Positions 62,971-64,000 of a stretch of 64,000 nt of DNA are shown one piece after another (within the stretch, counting starts at the first letter, position 1; every line of letters begins with the position of its first letter). The notes under the pieces are model-generated. The model was not told the origin of the DNA, did no database searches, and saw only the letters and a list, made by a program, of their open reading frames with translations. Source of the DNA: Flammeovirga yaeyamensis (GTDB taxonomy: Bacteria; Bacteroidota; Bacteroidia; Cytophagales; Flammeovirgaceae); assembly GCF_018736045.1 (NCBI RefSeq), contig NZ_CP076132.1, positions 1,287,501-1,351,500 of the forward strand. The letters are read 5' to 3'. Made by a program: the position numbers and the translations under genes.

Positions 62971-64000
62971 CAGTTCTATGTTTTGGTAGTGTAAAATAGA
63001 AGATGCTCCCTTCATGAAGAATAGATTCGACCCAAATTTTTCCTTCGTGTAAATCAATTATTTTTTTACAATGAGCTAGTCCAATACCGTAACCATCGTA
63101 TTGTGATTTACTGTTTAACCGTTTAAAAAATTTGAATATTTCGGATGTTTTATCTTTTGGGATACCTATTCCATTATCTTTTATACTGAAAAGTACATCC
63201 TTTTCATTTATAGAATAATTTATTTCAATAATGGGCTGTTTAGATTTTTTACTAAACTTAACGGCATTGTTGATTAAGTTTTGAAAAAGTAATCTTAAGG
63301 AAATTGGATCACCATAAACCTTTGGTAAAAAAGAAGTAAACAGTTCGACATTTTTCTCTTCAAATAGTAAATGATAATCAGAAGTGATATCAGCAATCAA
63401 TTTATTACAATCAATATTAGATCTTTCCACACCATTGCCAATGCGAGAGTAATCGAGTAAGCCCTTAATTATGTTTTTCATATTCTGAGAACCTTTCTCG
63501 ATAAATTCGAGGTATGTTTTAGCTTCCTCATCGAGTTGTTCTCCATATTCCATATCAAGCAACTCAATAAAACTAGAAATGGTGCGTAAAGGTTCTTGAA
63601 GATCATGAGAAGCGATATAGACAAACTCTTCTAGTTCTTTATTTTTAGATTGAATAGCTTCATCATTTTTCTTTACTATTTTTTCTAAAGCCACAATATC
63701 TGATATATCTCTCCAACAAGAATTACTTAGAATAATTTTACCACACTCATCTTTGATACTCTGAACATTTAAAAGTACAGGTATTTTTTTACCATCGTTT
63801 GTGATCAAGTCTAACCGTTCATTTTCAATTTTCTGACCCTTAATAAACTTTTGAAATACTTTTTTTGCTGCTTCAATAGAATCTGGATGATACATTTCCA
63901 TTATCGAAGCACCAATAATTTGGTCCTTACATTTTCCAACTTTCTCGGTTAAGGTAATATTACACATAAGCACTTTTCCTGTATTGGGGTCTACAGAAAC
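62948..64000 (-). CDS. PAS sensor histidine kinase, N-terminus beyond the window
   Basis: The gene runs off the right edge: the frame is open to 64000 (reading VSVDPNTGKVLMCN at its start), so the first part of the PAS domain is missing here. Visible: the rest of PAS, HisKA in YIASHDLQEPLRTIS, HATPase_c with N box LLFQNLINNAVKF, G1 DNGIGIPKDK and G2 YDGYGIGLAHCKK. It is very similar to the kinase at 60195. Its 3' end overlaps the receiver gene by 23 nt. Confidence 0.93.
   Translation of the reverse strand, partial: VSVDPNTGKVLMCNITLTEKVGKCKDQIIGASIMEMYHPDSIEAAKKVFQKFIKGQKIENERLDLITNDGKKIPVLLNVQSIKDECGKIILSNSCWRDISDIVALEKIVKKNDEAIQSKNKELEEFVYIASHDLQEPLRTISSFIELLDMEYGEQLDEEAKTYLEFIEKGSQNMKNIIKGLLDYSRIGNGVERSNIDCNKLIADITSDYHLLFEEKNVELFTSFLPKVYGDPISLRLLFQNLINNAVKFSKKSKQPIIEINYSINEKDVLFSIKDNGIGIPKDKTSEIFKFFKRLNSKSQYDGYGIGLAHCKKIIDLHEGKIWVESILHEGSIFYFTLPKHRTDETNITN

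Overview
The window is an AT-rich chromosomal segment of a marine gliding-type Bacteroidota, most consistent with the Flammeovirgaceae (Flammeovirga-like). Evidence: many Sec and lipobox leaders, a type IX secretion C-terminal sorting domain, a TonB receptor (STN/CarboxypepD/plug) paired with a DUF4249-type lipoprotein, a match to the Bacteroidota promoter element TAnnTTTG, little use of Shine-Dalgarno sites, and a complete polyunsaturated fatty acid (PUFA) synthase. The genus is inferred, not proven.

Region 1 (1-17.4 kb) is a three-gene PUFA synthase operon. PfaA is KS-AT-seven tandem ACPs-KR-DH. The second protein is KS-CLF-AT-four hot-dog units, so the PfaB-type acyltransferase is fused into PfaC. 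PfaD is the FMN enoyl reductase. A strong terminator follows. No pfaE phosphopantetheinyl transferase is in the window. Four of the six ACP linkers are encoded by in-frame copies of a palindromic hairpin repeat that also sits in both intercistronic gaps.

Region 2 (17.5-22.5 kb) is accessory DNA: a one-TM protein with a possible Kir-like C-terminal domain, a dead copy of a REP-associated tyrosine transposase (RAYT), an unrecognised two-gene pair behind an 18-bp palindrome over a promoter, remnants of a DUF4469 gene and a Fic gene beside two miniature REP elements, and a TacA/TacT-like toxin-antitoxin pair.

Region 3 (22.9-42.8 kb) is a long run of secreted or lipid-anchored repeat proteins: LRR, BspA-type LRR, MORN/YwqK-type, TPR, a TonB-C-domain protein, and at least four lipoproteins with YD-like beta repeats. 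It also holds a PadR regulator/membrane protein pair with a clear operator, an intact RAYT element bounded by inverted repeats, and a Cof-type HAD phosphatase. REP-like stems (GTTCGTAGTG...CACTACGAAC) recur after gene ends.

Region 4 (42.9-64 kb) is mostly housekeeping and envelope genes: a six-TM protein, LemA/DUF3137, a GH3 glycosidase, a T9SS cargo protein, a deoxyribosyltransferase-like protein, an MtfA-type peptidase with a SEC-C tail, a solitary C5 DNA methyltransferase, a TonB receptor/DUF4249 unit, a pirin with an AraC regulator, and a set of PAS histidine kinases and a response regulator that runs off the right edge. No tRNA, rRNA or CRISPR array was seen.
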